A stretch of DNA of 29,981 nt from Streptomyces caelestis. GTDB lineage: Bacteria; Actinomycetota; Actinomycetes; Streptomycetales; Streptomycetaceae. A program made the translations under genes and the position numbers. The notes under the pieces are model-generated. The model saw only the letters and a program-made list of their open reading frames with translations. It was not told where the DNA came from and did not search any database. Positions 29,287-29,981 of this stretch are shown piece by piece. Where the stretch lies: the NCBI RefSeq assembly GCF_001279005.1, contig NZ_LGCN01000243.1:1-29981 (forward strand), in the 5' to 3' direction. The stretch's first letter is position 1, and each line of letters opens with the position of its first letter.

Positions 29287-29730
29287 ATGAGCGCCAACAG
29301 CAGGCTGACCACTGCCGCCCATGCGCTGGCCTGGATCGGTCTCTACCAGCGCCAGGGTCACGAGGTCGCCACCTCCGAGCAGATCGCGACCAGCGCGAAC
29401 ACCAACCCCGTGGTGATCAGGCGGCTGCTCGGCGAGCTGCGCAGGGCCGGGCTCGTGGAGTCCCGGCGGGGCGCGGGCGCGGGCTGGTCACTGGCGCGCG
29501 AGCTGGGGTCGATCACCCTGCTCGACGTGTACGAGGCAGTGGAACCCGGCCCGCTGTTCGCGATGCACCGCACCACCCCGGACCAGGGATGCGTGGTGGG
29601 TCACGGCATCCAGCCGGCAATGCGGGGCATCTACCAGGACATCGAGGAGACCCTGAGACACGAACTGGCCCGCGTCACGCTCGAGAAGGTGCTCAGGGAC
29701 GTACTCGCGGCACCTCGCCAGCCTCTCTGA
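29287..29730 (+). CDS. Rrf2-family transcriptional regulator
   Basis: A 147-residue protein. The Rrf2 winged helix reads NSRLTTAAHALAWIGLYQRQ, then EVATSEQIATSANTNPVVIR and RLLGELRRAGLVESRRGAGA, GWSLARELGSITLLDVYEAV. Only one Cys, in DQGCVVGHGIQPAMRG, lies in the region where Fe-S members (IscR, NsrR) carry three, so cluster binding is doubtful and a YwnA-like or small-molecule sensor is more likely. GAGGAGG precedes the ATG at 29287. It is divergent from the SnoaL-like gene with three operator copies, the presumed binding sites. Confidence 0.92.
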   Translation: MSANSRLTTAAHALAWIGLYQRQGHEVATSEQIATSANTNPVVIRRLLGELRRAGLVESRRGAGAGWSLARELGSITLLDVYEAVEPGPLFAMHRTTPDQGCVVGHGIQPAMRGIYQDIEETLRHELARVTLEKVLRDVLAAPRQPL

Positions 29731-29903
29731 TCAGCTGGGCGACCCCTGCGAACCGTAGGGTTCGGCGTGGGTTCTGCCCACCGGGGCGGAGTGACGTGAG
29801 CGTGGAGATGGAATCCCGCGCCGAACGCGTTGGATCCGCCGCCGGAACAGACGGCGGGTGCAGGCCGAGCTTGAGGTTGATTCCCGGGAGTGGACACCGG
29901 GTT
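29731..29903. other. Gap with IS3-type right end
   Basis: CGAACC and GGTTCG form a small stem just after the Rrf2 stop and may end its transcript. The segment GTGGACACCGGG near 29890 resembles the right terminus of IS3-type elements and belongs with the following OrfB tail. Confidence 0.4.
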
Positions 29904-29981
29904 TCATGCGGCGAGTGGCAGAGTACGTGACGTGATCAGTTGTTGTTCGAACTCGACCGGTGTGAGGTGGCCGAGGGCGGA
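29904..29981 (-). pseudogene. IS3-type OrfB (integrase-core transposase), C-terminal tail at window edge
   Basis: The minus-strand frame entering from the right edge reads SALGHLTPVEFEQQLITSRT, LPLAA and stops at 29904. SxLGxLTPxEFE is the standard end of IS3-group OrfB proteins. Only 25 codons are visible, so it may be intact beyond the window. Confidence 0.75.

Overview
This is high-GC actinobacterial DNA, almost certainly Streptomyces or a close relative. The support is the strong G/C bias at third codon positions, GTG starts with AGGAG-type ribosome binding sites, an AfsR-type SARP regulator, and transposases of types common in Streptomyces. The window looks like an accessory region (chromosome arm or linear plasmid): about half of it is whole, decayed or nested insertion sequences, and no core housekeeping operon is present. 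No rRNA or tRNA gene was recognised by eye.

Layout. 1-2.5 kb: remnants of three IS5-type elements flank a MerR regulator. 2.8-5.8 kb: a second MerR regulator diverges from a SnoaL/NTF2-like gene, followed by a doubly frameshifted ketopantoate reductase relic and an alpha/beta hydrolase behind a TetR-like double operator. 6.0-9.2 kb: divergent RidA/HxlR and methionine aminopeptidase/XRE pairs; the XRE gene is frameshifted and cut off by an IS6-type element. 9.2-11.7 kb: a PNPOx-like and hemerythrin gene pair diverges from a TetR regulator. 11.7-16.1 kb: IS110 (two copies), IS630 and a scrambled transposase relic. 16.4-18.1 kb: a small membrane protein gene with two compensating frameshifts, a vestigial type I-E CRISPR array and an unknown gene. 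18.1-19.7 kb: a Fic/Doc-like toxin-antitoxin operon and an FGE-sulfatase-like gene. 20.0-22.7 kb: IS3, miniature IS256, a SnoaL gene under a SoxR-box-like operator, a recombinase tail, an intact IS6 transposase and an IS21 end. 22.8-25.9 kb: one intact SARP/NB-ARC/TPR regulator. 26.0-28.5 kb: an IS6 fragment truncating a CD-NTase-like gene, a Cys-rich zinc-ribbon gene and an ISAs1-type element. 28.6-29.7 kb: a SnoaL/Rrf2 divergent pair with three tandem operators. The right edge holds an IS3-type transposase tail.

How the genes work together. The surviving non-mobile genes follow one pattern: a small enzyme or ligand-binding protein paired with a divergent one-component regulator (MerR, HxlR, XRE, TetR or Rrf2) and a palindromic operator between them. 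Several of these (hemerythrin/flavin-type protein, SoxR-like box, Rrf2, RidA) suggest redox or electrophile stress, which is inference. The CRISPR remnant, the CD-NTase fragment and the toxin-antitoxin pair suggest a former defence cluster eroded by insertion sequences.

Limits. All family calls come from reading motifs by eye; no database search or structure prediction was run. Operators, promoters and terminators are sequence-pattern inferences.
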